Shown: positions 9,883-22,055 of the stretch, one piece after another
Position numbering within the stretch: the stretch's first letter is position 1
Layout: each line of letters begins with the position of its first letter
NCBI RefSeq assembly: GCF_000319305.2
Contig: NZ_AMWJ02000002.1
Coordinates: 1,364,001-1,428,000, forward strand
From: Pseudomonas bharatica CSV86
GTDB taxonomy: Bacteria > Pseudomonadota > Gammaproteobacteria > Pseudomonadales > Pseudomonadaceae
Direction: 5' to 3'
DNA: 64,000 bases
Program-made: the position numbers and the translations under genes
The notes under the pieces: generated by a model
Seen by the model: the letters and a program-made list of their open reading frames with translations, nothing else
What the model was told of the DNA's origin: nothing
The model's database searches: none

Positions 9883-9906
9883 AATTGATAAATAGAATCA
9901 GTACAA
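9877..9906 (-). promoter_or_regulatory. sigma-70 promoter of fagA
   Basis: On the minus strand, TTGTAC (9906-9901) and AATAAT (9882-9877) are spaced by 18 bases. The -10 lies inside the Fur box, a common repression layout. Sequence match only. Confidence 0.6.
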
Positions 9907-9925
9907 CCCCGTTGTGACACCAACG

Positions 9926-9953
9926 AAAAAGCCCGGCGCAAGGGCCGGGCTTT
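9926..9953 (-). terminator. intrinsic terminator of pmbA
   Basis: The stem GCCCGGC / GCCGGGC with a 6-base loop has five A on the plus-strand left side, giving a T-run for leftward transcription that ends pmbA 25 bases after its stop. Confidence 0.85.
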
Positions 9954-9977
9954 CAGGTGAAACAGACGAAGCGCCGT

Positions 9978-11324
9978 TTAGCTACCGGCTACGGTCATCC
10001 GCTCGATCAGGATCGAGCCGGTGTGGATGTTGCTGCGGGTTTCAAGATCACTGCCAATGGCTACGATCTGCTGGAACATATCTTTCATATTCCCGGCGAT
10101 CGTGACTTCCTGGACAGCGAACTGGATCTCGCCGTTTTCCACCCAATAGCCTGCCGCACCGCGGGAATAATCACCGGTCACCATGTTCAGGCCGTGGCCC
10201 ATCAGTTCGGTGACCAGCAAGCCACGCCCCATCCGGCGGATCAGCGCCGCCTGGTCCTCGACACCGTGGGAAACGAACAGGTTGTGCACGCCACCCGCAT
10301 TCGCCGTGCTTGGCAGACCGAGCTTGCGCCCCGAGTAGGTGCCCAGGACATAGGAAACCAACTGGCCGTTTTCGACGAACGGCTTGGCATAGGTCGCCAG
10401 GCCATCGCCATCGAATGCAGCACTGCCCAGTGCCCGTGGCAGATGAGGACGCTCATCGAGGGTCAGCCAGCTCGGGAACAGGCGCTGGCCGATGGTGCCT
10501 TCGAGGAACGACGATTTGCGGTACAGGTTGCCGCCGGAAATCGCCGACAGGAAGCTGCCGAACAATCCGCCGGCCAGCTCCGCCGAGAACAGCACGGGCA
10601 CCTCGCAGGTCGGCACCGGCCTTGCGCCAAGGCGACTGGCGGCACGCTGCGCGGCGCGAATGCCAATGGCCTTGGGATCGGCCAGCAACTCGCCCTGGCG
10701 ATTCACGTCGTACCAGTAATCACGCTGCATCTGTCCGTCGCCTTCGGCGATCATCACGCAGCTCAGGCTGTGCCGGGTCGACGCGTAGCCACCGATGAAA
10801 CCGTTGCTGTTGCCGTAGACCCGGCAACCTTGATGGGTGTTCAAGGTAGTACCGTCGGCATTCTTGATCCGCGGATCGGCATCGAAAGCCGCCGCTTCGC
10901 AGACCAGCGCTTTCTCGATGGCCTGTTCCGGGGTGATATCCCAGGCGTGGTACAGATCGAAATCCGGCAGGTCGCGGGCCATCAGCGCCGGATCGGCCAA
11001 CCCGGCGCAATCGTCCTCGGAGGTGTGTTTGGCAATCGCCAGGGCCGCCGCGACGGTTTCCCGAATGGCGTCGCTGCCGCTGGCCGAGGTGCTGGCCGAG
11101 CCCTTGCGCTGGCCAACGTAGAGGGTGATGCCAAAGCCCTGGTCACGGTTGAATTCCACCGTTTCCACTTCGCGCTGGCGCACCGAGGTCGACAAGCCCT
11201 GCTCCAGCGACACCGCTACCTCGCAGGCGCTGGCGCCCTGGCGTTTCGCCTCGGCGATGATCTGCTCGACCTGCTCCTGCAAGGCCGGCAGGGCTTGCGG
11301 ACCTACGCTCTGGACTGCACTCAT
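9978..11324 (-). CDS. pmbA: metalloprotease PmbA (TldE)
   Basis: PmbA/TldE partners TldD in a cytoplasmic heterodimeric protease that trims peptides, known for microcin B17 and CcdA processing. I prefer the ATG at 11324 (MSAVQSVG, 448 residues) over one four codons upstream at 11336. Conserved C-terminal blocks include LLVTELMGHGLNMVTGDYSRG and GNMKDMFQQI. PmbA itself lacks the HExxxH motif, which is in TldD encoded at 11997-13442. It is divergent from darP. Confidence 0.95.
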   Translation of the reverse strand: MSAVQSVGPQALPALQEQVEQIIAEAKRQGASACEVAVSLEQGLSTSVRQREVETVEFNRDQGFGITLYVGQRKGSASTSASGSDAIRETVAAALAIAKHTSEDDCAGLADPALMARDLPDFDLYHAWDITPEQAIEKALVCEAAAFDADPRIKNADGTTLNTHQGCRVYGNSNGFIGGYASTRHSLSCVMIAEGDGQMQRDYWYDVNRQGELLADPKAIGIRAAQRAASRLGARPVPTCEVPVLFSAELAGGLFGSFLSAISGGNLYRKSSFLEGTIGQRLFPSWLTLDERPHLPRALGSAAFDGDGLATYAKPFVENGQLVSYVLGTYSGRKLGLPSTANAGGVHNLFVSHGVEDQAALIRRMGRGLLVTELMGHGLNMVTGDYSRGAAGYWVENGEIQFAVQEVTIAGNMKDMFQQIVAIGSDLETRSNIHTGSILIERMTVAGS

Positions 11325-11432
11325 GGTTTTCTCCACTCAAATACGGCGTTCGGCGAGGGTCATCGAGCGACCGGGCCGGACAAGCGGCCCCCGACTGGTT
11401 ATCATGGCGGCGTTTCTCAGCGGACTGCCCCC

Positions 11433-11954
11433 ATGGTTGATTCTTACGATGCCTTCGACGAAGGCGAAAAAAGCAAATCCCAGATCAAGCGCGAACTCCA
11501 GGCGCTGGTCGATATGGGCGAGCGCCTTACCACGCTCAAGCCCGATACCCTGGCCAAACTGCCTCTGACCGACGAGCTGCGCAAAGCACTCGAAGAACAC
11601 AAGAAGCACACGGCCAACGAGGCCAAGCGCCGTCACCGTTCGTTCATCGGCAAGCTGATGCGCGACCAGGACCTCGACGCCATCAACGCCCTGCTCGACC
11701 AGCTGGACGCGTCTTCGCGCCAGTACAACGAGCGCTTCCACAACCTCGAACGCTGGCGTGACCGGCTGATCGGCGGCACCGACGACGTCCTGGAAAAATT
11801 CGTCCAGGAGTACCCGGAAGCCGATCGCCAGCAACTGCGCTCGTTGATCCGTCAGGCCCAGCACGAGGCCAAGACCAACAAGCCGCCAACCGCAGCGCGC
11901 AAGATCTTCAAGTACATTCGCGACCTCGACGAGAGCCAGCGCGGCCTGCGCTGA
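11433..11954 (+). CDS. darP: ribosome biogenesis factor DarP (YjgA, DUF615)
   Basis: A 173-residue charged helical protein that associates with late pre-50S ribosomal subunits in E. coli. The start at 11433 (MVDSYDAFDEGEKSKSQIKRE) fits the family; the frame is open far upstream through an antisense shadow of pmbA, which I discard. The Lys/Arg-rich helices (EEHKKHTANEAKRRHRSF) fit RNA or ribosome binding. It is embedded between pmbA and tldD, a conserved Pseudomonas arrangement. Confidence 0.93.
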   Translation: MVDSYDAFDEGEKSKSQIKRELQALVDMGERLTTLKPDTLAKLPLTDELRKALEEHKKHTANEAKRRHRSFIGKLMRDQDLDAINALLDQLDASSRQYNERFHNLERWRDRLIGGTDDVLEKFVQEYPEADRQQLRSLIRQAQHEAKTNKPPTAARKIFKYIRDLDESQRGLR

Positions 11955-11965
11955 TTCACGCTACC

Positions 11966-11982
11966 GGGCAGGCACCCTGCCC
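11966..11982. terminator. hairpin between convergent darP and tldD
   Basis: GGGCAGG / CCTGCCC with a 3-base loop lies in the 42-base gap between the two convergent stops. It has no T-run, so it is a weak candidate for two-way termination. Confidence 0.45.
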
Positions 11983-11996
11983 GCCCGGTGTCCCGC

Positions 11997-14296
<2,300 letters not shown>

Positions 14297-14299
14297 GCT

Positions 14300-17200
14300 C
14301 TACCTTGATTTATCAAAGGGTTTCACGAAGGTAATCTTAGGCTCTTTCACCGGGCCTTCGACCCGATAGTTGACACTGGCATAGCGAGCCACCCGGTCGC
14401 CCAGCAGCTTGTCCACCAGGAACAGGGCGCCGCCGACGGCAGGCGCACCAACGATCAGCGCCGCCAGTGGCAGGTTGTTGGTCACCGGCAGGGTCACCAT
14501 CAGGTTGGCGGCGATCCGGTCGCGAACCATGTCCAGCGTGCCTTCCAGTTCGAAGTTGCTCGACGGGCCGGTGAGCGTGATCGGCTCGCGGGTTACATAG
14601 ACCCCTTCGCTAGCCACCAGCAGGCCCTTGACCCGATCGTAGCTCAGCCCCTTGCCCAGCAGGTCGGAGAAGTCCAGGCGCAGGCGGCGACCGATCGAGT
14701 TGAAGTTGAGCAGCCCGAACACCCTCAGCGCCTGGGCACTGCCGTCCACCTCGACGATCTGCCCGTCGCGCAGCGAAGCGTCCATGCTTCCGGAGAAGCG
14801 CTTGAGGCTGATCCAGGCCGGCGAACCTTGCCAGCGGCCATCGACGTCCATATGGAAATCGCGGCTGGTCACGGTCGGCGCAAAGTTCCAGGCCTTGAGC
14901 ACATCGGCGAGGTTACCGCCCTCGACGCGCCCCTTGTACCAACTGCTGCTGGCGCCGGGGGTACCTTCCCAGGCGGCGGAACCGTTGATCGCCAGGCCCT
15001 TGAGATTCAGGTCCAGGTCATTGAATGCCACACCCTGCGCGGTGGGTCGCGATTTGAGGGACACACTGCCCATCAGGTCGTCGCCACGGAACAGTTTGTC
15101 GATGCTCAGGTTCACCGCAGGAACCTTGCGAGGATCGCTCGACGCCAGTGGATCCGGGGCATCCGGCTCGGCTTCGACCGCGGGGTCGGCAGCAGGCAGG
15201 CGCAAGGTCGGCAGTTGGACCACGATGGGCGCCGCCTTGGCGTCGGGAATCCGCGCATTGCCGATCACTTCCTGGCTATCCAGGCGCAATCCCCAACTGT
15301 CGCTGCTGCGATCAAGGCGTACTACCGCCTGGTTCAGTTCGAAGTCGTAGGCCTTGATCTTGCCCACGCTCAATTCAACGCTCCGCAGGATCTGCCGGGC
15401 ACTGCCCCCCGGATCGTCGCCGGTGTAGCTACCGGCCTTGCTCTGCCAATCGTCGAGGTTCACCTCGGCAATCCGGCCACGCACGCGCAAGCCCGGGCTG
15501 GTCGGCAACTGCGCGGCCCCTGCGCCGAGCAGCAATTCGCCGCGCACCTGTTCGGCCTTGCCTGCCGGAGCGGCCATGGCCAGGCTGGCCAGATCGACAT
15601 AGCTCGCGTCGATACGCCGCTCGGTGCCTCCCAGGTTCATGCGGAACTGGCTGCTGCGGGTGTCGCTGGCTGCCTTGCCGAAGGGCGCGGGCAGGTCGAT
15701 GGCCAGGCCCTTGAGGCTGGAATCGACCACTAGCTGGTTATCCCGCCCCAGGGACACCTGCAATTGGTACGGCAACTCCCCGGAAACCGGCAACGGTTGG
15801 GTGAACTGCAGCCAGTCGGTCAAGGACTTCAGGGCAATCTGGCCCTTGGCAACGATCCGGGTCTGCAACTGCCCGGGCTTGCCTTCGGCGAAAATCTCGG
15901 CGGTCACCGGCTTGCCGAACGCCACGGTGCTGATGTTCTTGCCACTCAGGCCCTGGCCCAGGTCGAAACGGAAGTCCCCCTTCAGTTGACTCAGCTCCAG
16001 GACCGGCTCACTGATTTTCAGGCGCGACTGTTCGGCATGGAAGTCCACCACGACCTTGGGCTCGATACCGTGGGCCAGCGGGATATCCAGCTTCAGCGAG
16101 CCGGTCAGGTCGCCCTCGCCTTCCCAGCCGGCGAAGGTGGGGCCGGTGCCGATCGGCGCTTGCTGAAGAATCTTCACGCCGTCGGCCAGGGTGCCGTCGA
16201 ACTTGCCATCGACCAGCAGATGACTGTGCTCGCCGGCCGGAACATGGGGGATATCCACCAACACGTCGCTCACCCGAGTATCGAGTATCTGTCCGGTACT
16301 GGCCTTGATCCGCACGCCGTGGTCGTCGATGAACACATCGCCGTCCACCTTGCTCAGTTGCGGCCAGCCCGGCTGGAAGTCCAGGGCCGCATCGCGCACC
16401 TTGAAGAACAGGCTGATGCTGCGGGCATGATCCGGCGCACCATGGTTCAGCGACCCTTGGTACTGGAAATACCCCTCGTCCACCGTTCCCTTGAGAATCG
16501 CCGTGCGCAACCAGTGATCGACCTCGGGGCTGAGCACCTCGGGCAGGTACTTGCCGGTGTAGCGGCCGTCCCCTCGACCAGGCCGACCCGCAGGTCCATG
16601 TAGTCTTCGTGCCCCGGTTGCAGATGCAGGCGGATCAGGAAGTCGCCGGCGATCTTGCCTTCCTCCCCCAGCACCTTGAGATAGGGCGCGACCAGGGTGA
16701 AGGTTTCCTTGTCCAGCTTCCAGGTCAGCAAGGCGTTGGCCTTCAGGTAATGCCAGGGATCGGCGAAGATCGGCGCCAGGTGCAGCATGAACCTGTCGGT
16801 ATCCAGGCGCAGCTCGCCATGCCCCAGGTCACCGCTGATACTGCCGCTGACGTTCCCCGCCGCCGGAGCGCCGTGATAGGCATCGAAGCCGACGCGGTCG
16901 AGGTTGGCGGCGAAGCTGAATCTGCGGTCACCCTCGACCTGCGGCCGCACTTCGAGCAGGACGTTGCGCAGCCCACCGGTGACCTTGAGGCCATCGACCA
17001 CCGCCATGGCCTGTTTCGGCAGCGGGCCGAGGGCCTGGATCACCGGTGTCAAAGGCGTCAGGTCGACACGGTCGGCCTGGATCTTCCACAACTCGCCCTC
17101 GTCACCGGCCATCGACTGACTGATGCGGACGCGGGATTCCCAGCGTGTCTCACCCAGATTCATGGCCAACGAGTCGATGCTCAGTTGAATGCCTTCGTCA

Positions 17201-18111
17201 TCCCGCCGCAGCCATGCATTGAGCGCCAGGTTGTCGAGCTTCACCGGCTTGCGTTCGGCGTAGGCGGCCTGTACTTGCGGGGCATTCAGGCGCACCGTGG
17301 CGCTTTGCACCGTGCCCTTGCCCCAGTCGAGCCAGACCTCGCCGCCTGCACGCAGCTGTGGCAGTTGCCATTGGCCCAGCAGGCGGGCCGGCAGCCATTT
17401 GGCCCAGTCGCTCTGCGGCAGGCTGGCGTAGGCCTCGACCTCGGCCTCGCGCCACTGCGCCGGGCGAATCCGGCTTTTCAGACTCAGCGCCACGGGCTGG
17501 CCGTCGGGCAGGGTCAGCCGCGCGTCCAGGCGCTGGCGCACGCTGCCGGTCTGCAAGCTGAGGCCGACATAGGTCAGGGTCATGGGATCGTGATCGAAGG
17601 GTTCCAGGGTGATCTGGCTGTCCAGCAGCGAAACCCGGGAGACCATCTGCATGCGCCGCAGCGCCTGCTCGACGTCCAGTGGCTGGTCGTCGTCCTGCAC
17701 CGGCAGGCCCTTGAGGGTCCACTTGCCGCTTTCGTCTTCGTGCAGGTTGAGTTGTAGCCCACCCAGCTCCACCCGGGCCAGGCGCACATCCCGCGCCATC
17801 AGGCTGGCCCACAGGTCGGGGACGACCTTGACTGCGTCCAGGCGCAAGGCCGAAGCGCCCTCGCCGACCTGCACGTCGCGAACCACCAGGATCGGCGCCA
17901 GCCCGCTCCAACGCCCTTCCAGCTCACCGACATGCACGGGCAGGCCGAGGCTTGCCGCGGCCTTGTCCTCGACGTCGGTACGGTACTCGGCGACCAGTGG
18001 AACCAGCTCGCGCCCGAGGCTGACATACAGGGCCACCAGCACCGCGACCAATGCGCAGGCGCCCAGCCCCCAGCGAACCAGGGCAGCCAGAACGAGGATC
18101 AGACGCTCCAT
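14300..18111 (-). CDS. yhdP: AsmA/TamB-like envelope protein YhdP (one frameshift in this sequence)
   Basis: YhdP is a very large inner-membrane-anchored protein with a periplasm-spanning lipid-transfer groove; in E. coli it works with TamB and YdbH in moving phospholipids to the outer membrane. The start at 18111 (MERLILVLAALVRWGLGACALV) gives one N-terminal membrane helix. The N-terminal 510 or so residues and the rest are in different frames. At about 16570-16573 four C (plus strand) stand where five would give LVEGDGRYTGKYLPEVLSPEVD; with that base the protein is 1270 residues, the normal size. No other damage is seen, so an error in the sequence is likely. Confidence 0.92.
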
Positions 18112-18190
18112 AGCTGTGGCCCCCGACTCGTGCAAGCCCTAACTATGGCCTGACATGCAGGGTTTGCCACCATCCGGGATTCAGGGCCAG

Positions 18191-19648
18191 TCAGAGCAGC
18201 ACCACATCGTATTGTTCCTGGGAATACATGGACTCCACCTGGAAGCGAATGGTTCGCCCGATAAAGGCTTCGAGTTCGGCGACATTCCCCGATTCTTCGT
18301 CCAGCAGGCGGTCCACCACCTTCTGGTTGGCGAGCACCCTGTACCCTTCGGCCTGGTAGGCCCGCGCTTCGCGAAGGATTTCCCTGAAGATTTCGTAGCA
18401 GACGGTTTCCGGGGTTTTCAGCTTGCCGCGGCCCTGGCAGCAGATGCACGGCTCGCAGAGCACCTGCTCCAGGCTTTCGCGGGTGCGCTTGCGGGTCATC
18501 TGTACCAGGCCCAGTTCGGTCAGGCCGATGATGTTGGTCTTGGCATGGTCGCGTTCGAGCTGCTTTTCCAGCGTGCGCAGGACCTGGCGCTGGTGCTCTT
18601 CGTCTTCCATGTCGATGAAGTCGATGATGATGATCCCACCGATGTTGCGCAGGCGCAGTTGCCGGGCAATGGCGGTGGCCGCTTCGAGGTTGGTCTTGAA
18701 GATGGTTTCTTCAAGATTGCGATGGCCGACGAAGGCACCGGTGTTCACATCGATGGTGGTCATGGCTTCGGCCGGATCGACCACCAGGTAGCCGCCGGAC
18801 TTGAGCGGCACCTTGCGCTCCAGGGCACGCTGGATCTCGTCCTCGACGCCGTAGAGATCGAAGATCGGCCGCTCGCCGGGATAGTGCTCCAGCCGATCGG
18901 CGATTTCCGGCATCAGTTCGGCGACGAACTGCGTGGTTTTCTGGAACGTTTCCCGGGAATCGATACGGATCTTCTCGATCTTCGGGTTGACCAGGTCGCG
19001 CAGGGTGCGCAGGGCCAGGCCGAGGTCCTCGTAGATTTCAGTGGGGGCGCCCACGGTCTTGATCTGGACGCCGATCTGGTCCCAGAGCCGGCGCAGGTAG
19101 CGGATGTCCATGAGGATCTCGTCGGCACCCGCCCCTTCGGCGGCGGTGCGCAGGATGAAACCACCGGAATCCTGGATGTTCTCCTGGGCCACGCAGTCGC
19201 TGACCACCTTCTTCAGGCGCTCGCGCTCGGCTTCGTCTTCGATCTTCAGGGAAATGCCGACATGCTTGGTGCGTGGCATGTACACCAGGTAGCGCGAGGG
19301 GATCGACAACTGGGTGGTGAGGCGTGCGCCCTTGGAGCCGATCGGGTCCTTGGTCACCTGGACCACCAGGCTCTGCCCTTCGTGGACCAGGGCGCTGATG
19401 CTTTCCACCGTGGTGCCTTCGCGCAGGGAGATTTCCGACGCATGGATGAAAGCGGCGCGGTCCAGGCCAATATCGACGAAGGCCGCCTGCATGCCCGGCA
19501 GGACCCGCACCACCTTGCCCTTGTAGATGTTGCCGACGATGCCGCGACGCTGGGTGCGCTCGACATGGACTTCCTGAAGGACACCGTTTTCCACCACCGC
19601 CACGCGGGATTCCATCGGGGTGATGTTGATCAGGATCTCTTCACTCAT
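18191..19648 (-). CDS. rng: ribonuclease G
   Basis: RNase G is an endoribonuclease of the RNase E/G family that matures the 5' end of 16S rRNA and decays some mRNAs. The 485 residues hold an N-terminal S1 domain (GNIYKGKVVRVLPGMQAAFVDIG at about 37-59, interrupted here only by my reading), and the Mg-binding Asp residues in TTIDVNTG and IIIIDFIDM. A Cys cluster CEPCICCQGRG replaces the zinc-link seen in RNase E. No long C-terminal scaffold, which separates it from RNase E. It is between maf and yhdP, as in other pseudomonads. Confidence 0.95.
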   Translation of the reverse strand: MSEEILINITPMESRVAVVENGVLQEVHVERTQRRGIVGNIYKGKVVRVLPGMQAAFVDIGLDRAAFIHASEISLREGTTVESISALVHEGQSLVVQVTKDPIGSKGARLTTQLSIPSRYLVYMPRTKHVGISLKIEDEAERERLKKVVSDCVAQENIQDSGGFILRTAAEGAGADEILMDIRYLRRLWDQIGVQIKTVGAPTEIYEDLGLALRTLRDLVNPKIEKIRIDSRETFQKTTQFVAELMPEIADRLEHYPGERPIFDLYGVEDEIQRALERKVPLKSGGYLVVDPAEAMTTIDVNTGAFVGHRNLEETIFKTNLEAATAIARQLRLRNIGGIIIIDFIDMEDEEHQRQVLRTLEKQLERDHAKTNIIGLTELGLVQMTRKRTRESLEQVLCEPCICCQGRGKLKTPETVCYEIFREILREARAYQAEGYRVLANQKVVDRLLDEESGNVAELEAFIGRTIRFQVESMYSQEQYDVVLL

Positions 19649-19731
19649 GGCAATCTCTCGTCAAAGGGGCTTCGGGTAATCATGGATCGCCCGACACCGA
19701 CTGGCGAGCGATAAACGGCGTCGGTGCATCC

Positions 19732-20340
19732 TCACTCGCTGCCTGGTACGCCCTGCCAGCACGGAATGCCGAAGCGGGCCAGCAATTCGGCGGTTTCCGC
19801 CACCGGCAAGCCCACCACCGCAGAGTAGCTGCCCTGCAGGCCCTGCACGAACACCGCGCCAAGCCCCTGGATGGCATAGGCGCCGGCCTTGTCCCGGGGC
19901 TCGCCGCTGGCCCAGTAGGTACGGGCACGCTCCTCGCTGATGGTGTTGAAGGCAACACGGCTGCTGATGCACAGGCTTTCCGTGTGCTGTCCATCGGTGA
20001 CGGCGACGGCGGTCAGCACTTCGTGCTCGCGACCGGACAGCGCCGCCAGCATGGCCAGGGCGTCATCGCGGTCGACCGGTTTGCCAAGGATCCGTCCATC
20101 GAGCACGACGGCGGTATCGGCGCCCAGCACCGCGAGCGGAGCGCTGGCGCCACTGGCGGTGAGCAGGGCCAGGCCCGCCGCCGCCTTGCCACGGGCCAGG
20201 CGCTCGACATAGGCACCGGGCTGTTCGCCGTGAAGCGGGGTTTCGTCGATGGAGGCGCTGACGACGGTAAAGGGAATGCCTATCTGGGTCAGCAGTTCAC
20301 GGCGACGCGGCGAACCGGAGGCCAGGTACAGCGGGGTCAT
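19732..20340 (-). CDS. maf: Maf nucleoside triphosphate pyrophosphatase (YhdE type)
   Basis: Maf hydrolyses non-canonical or dTTP/UTP nucleotides to monophosphates, a house-cleaning role linked to cell division arrest. The 202-residue protein has the signature LASGSPRRREL at 6-16, SIDET, VLGADTAVVLDG and GKPVDRDDA. Its place beside mreD and rng matches YhdE rather than the YceF paralogue. The gap to rng is 83 bases. Confidence 0.93.
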   Translation of the reverse strand: MTPLYLASGSPRRRELLTQIGIPFTVVSASIDETPLHGEQPGAYVERLARGKAAAGLALLTASGASAPLAVLGADTAVVLDGRILGKPVDRDDALAMLAALSGREHEVLTAVAVTDGQHTESLCISSRVAFNTISEERARTYWASGEPRDKAGAYAIQGLGAVFVQGLQGSYSAVVGLPVAETAELLARFGIPCWQGVPGSE

Positions 20341-20377
20341 CTTGACTACTCCCTGTCAGCGTCGAAAAGCGAATGGT

Positions 20378-20866
20378 TCAGTAGATGCTCAAACGGCTGC
20401 GCAGGCCGCGCAGGCCAAAGCTGATCCACGGCCAGAGCAAGGCACTGGTGACCGCGGGCCAGACCAGCGCCAGGGTCGGCTGGCGGTTACCGGTGAGGGC
20501 ACTGAGCCACAACTGCACCAGTTGCGCCACACCGAACACCACGAGGATGGTCAGGCTCTGCTGCCACATCGGGAACATCCGCAGGCGTTGCTGCAGGCTC
20601 AGCACGAGGAAGGTGATGAGGGTCAGCACCAGCGCATTCTGCCCAAGCAACGTGCCGTAGAGCACATCCTCGCACAGGCCAAGGACGAAGGCGGTGGTCA
20701 TGCCGATCCGGTGCGGCAGGTTCAGGGTCCAGAAGGCCAGCAGCAAGGCCAGCCACAAGGGGCGGAAGATATCCATGAACGGCGGCATCGGCCAGACGCT
20801 CAGGAGCAGGCCGATCAGGAAGGTCAACCAGACCACCCAGCCATTCTTGCCGTGGGTACTGACCAT
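20378..20866 (-). CDS. mreD: rod shape-determining protein MreD
   Basis: MreD is a five-to-six-helix inner-membrane protein of the Rod complex that links MreC to peptidoglycan synthases. Its 162 residues are nearly all hydrophobic segments, with PMPPFMDIFRPLWLALLLAFW conserved near the N-terminus. The start shares a base with the mreC stop. Confidence 0.94.
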   Translation of the reverse strand: MVSTHGKNGWVVWLTFLIGLLLSVWPMPPFMDIFRPLWLALLLAFWTLNLPHRIGMTTAFVLGLCEDVLYGTLLGQNALVLTLITFLVLSLQQRLRMFPMWQQSLTILVVFGVAQLVQLWLSALTGNRQPTLALVWPAVTSALLWPWISFGLRGLRSRLSIY

Positions 20867-21891
20867 CAGTGTGTCTCCCGCGAAGGTGAGGTTGGCGCTG
20901 CGGGCGTCGCGGACGGTGCGGGTGCGGGTGCGGGTGCGGCGGCTGGCGCATGCGGCGCGGCGACGGGGGCCACGGTAGCAGGGTGCGCAGGATCGGTACC
21001 CGGCGCCGGCGGCCCCATCTGCTCCGCCTCCTGGGCCTTGACCGCATCGCTGGCGCGCTCTTCAGGGCTGCGACTGTCGGAGAACACCAGCAGCAGGTAG
21101 CGGCTGCGATTGAGCGCGGCGGTCGGCACCGCCCGAACGATGGCGAATGGCTGCCCGGAGTCGTGGATCACTTCCTTCACCGTCGCCACGGGGTAGCCGG
21201 CCGGGAAACGCTGGCCCAGGCCGGAACTGACCAGCAGGTCGCCTTCCTTGATGTCGGCAGTATCGGCGACATGACGCAGCTCCAGGCGCTCCGGATTGCC
21301 AGTACCGCTGGCGATGGCGCGCAGGCCATTGCGGTTGACCTGCACCGGAATGCTGTGGGTGGTATCGGTGAGCAGTAGCACCCGCGAGGTATAGGGCATC
21401 AGCTCGACCACCTGGCCCATCAGGCCACGAGCGTCGAGCACCGGCTGGCCGAGGACAACCCCGTCGCGCTCGCCCTTGTTGATGAGGATGCGATGGGTGA
21501 AGGGATTCGGGTCCATGCCGATCAGTTCGGCTACCTCGACCTTCTCGTTGACCAGCGCCGAGGAGTTGAGCAACTCGCGCAGACGCACGTTCTGCTCGGT
21601 CAATGCCGCCAGCTTCTGCAGGCGGCCTTGCAGGAGCAGGGCTTCGGTCTTGAGTTTCTCGTTCTCGGCGATGAGTTCGGTACGGCTGCCGAACTGGCTG
21701 GCCACCCCCTGCCACAGGCGCACGGGCAGGTCGGTGATGGCATAGGACTGCATCAGCACCAGCGACATCTGGCTGCGCACGGGCTTGAGTACGGTGAAAC
21801 GGGCATCGACCACCATCAGGGCGATCGACAGCACCACCAGCACGAGCAGGCGCACGCCCAGCGACGGGCCTTTGGCAAAAAGCGGTTTAAT
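20866..21891 (-). CDS. mreC: rod shape-determining protein MreC, probable ATT start
   Basis: MreC is a bitopic protein that activates the elongasome (RodA/PBP2). There is no ATG: the first standard start is GTG at 21855, but 12 upstream in-frame codons encode KPLFAKGPSLG, which lines up with the conserved E. coli start MKPIFSRGPSL. The codon where Met should be is ATT (21891-21889), preceded by GAGGAG six bases away; an in-frame stop lies at 21918-21916. So I start at ATT, giving 341 residues. It has one N-terminal membrane helix, a coiled coil (about 75-110), beta domains, and a Pro/Ala-rich tail (residues about 290-341). Confidence 0.93.
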   Translation of the reverse strand: MKPLFAKGPSLGVRLLVLVVLSIALMVVDARFTVLKPVRSQMSLVLMQSYAITDLPVRLWQGVASQFGSRTELIAENEKLKTEALLLQGRLQKLAALTEQNVRLRELLNSSALVNEKVEVAELIGMDPNPFTHRILINKGERDGVVLGQPVLDARGLMGQVVELMPYTSRVLLLTDTTHSIPVQVNRNGLRAIASGTGNPERLELRHVADTADIKEGDLLVSSGLGQRFPAGYPVATVKEVIHDSGQPFAIVRAVPTAALNRSRYLLLVFSDSRSPEERASDAVKAQEAEQMGPPAPGTDPAHPATVAPVAAPHAPAAAPAPAPAPSATPAAPTSPSRETH

Positions 21892-21897
21892 GGGCCG

Positions 21898-21903
21898 CTC
21901 CTC
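21898..21903 (-). promoter_or_regulatory. ribosome-binding site deciding the mreC ATT start
   Basis: GAGGAG on the minus strand, six bases before the ATT codon at 21891. No comparable site precedes the GTG at 21855, where the upstream bases are coding-like. Confidence 0.75.
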
Positions 21904-22055
21904 GTGGACGACGGTTCAGGAGGTCATTCATACGGCAACGCACCGGCCTGGCTTCGGATGGGTGGAATCGGCGCCGCTGACGGACGCCGACCCGGTTTCG
22001 GGCAGCACTGCGCAGGCTAGCCGAAATCCGGGCGACAGGAAGGCAATCCGGCGAA

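Noticed and set aside
9957..11432. A long open frame upstream of darP on the plus strand
   Set aside because: Antisense shadow of pmbA; the DarP family starts at 11433.
14300..18111. Two separate AsmA-type genes instead of one yhdP
   Set aside because: The pieces join exactly with one added base and give the usual full length; the second piece has no signal or RBS.
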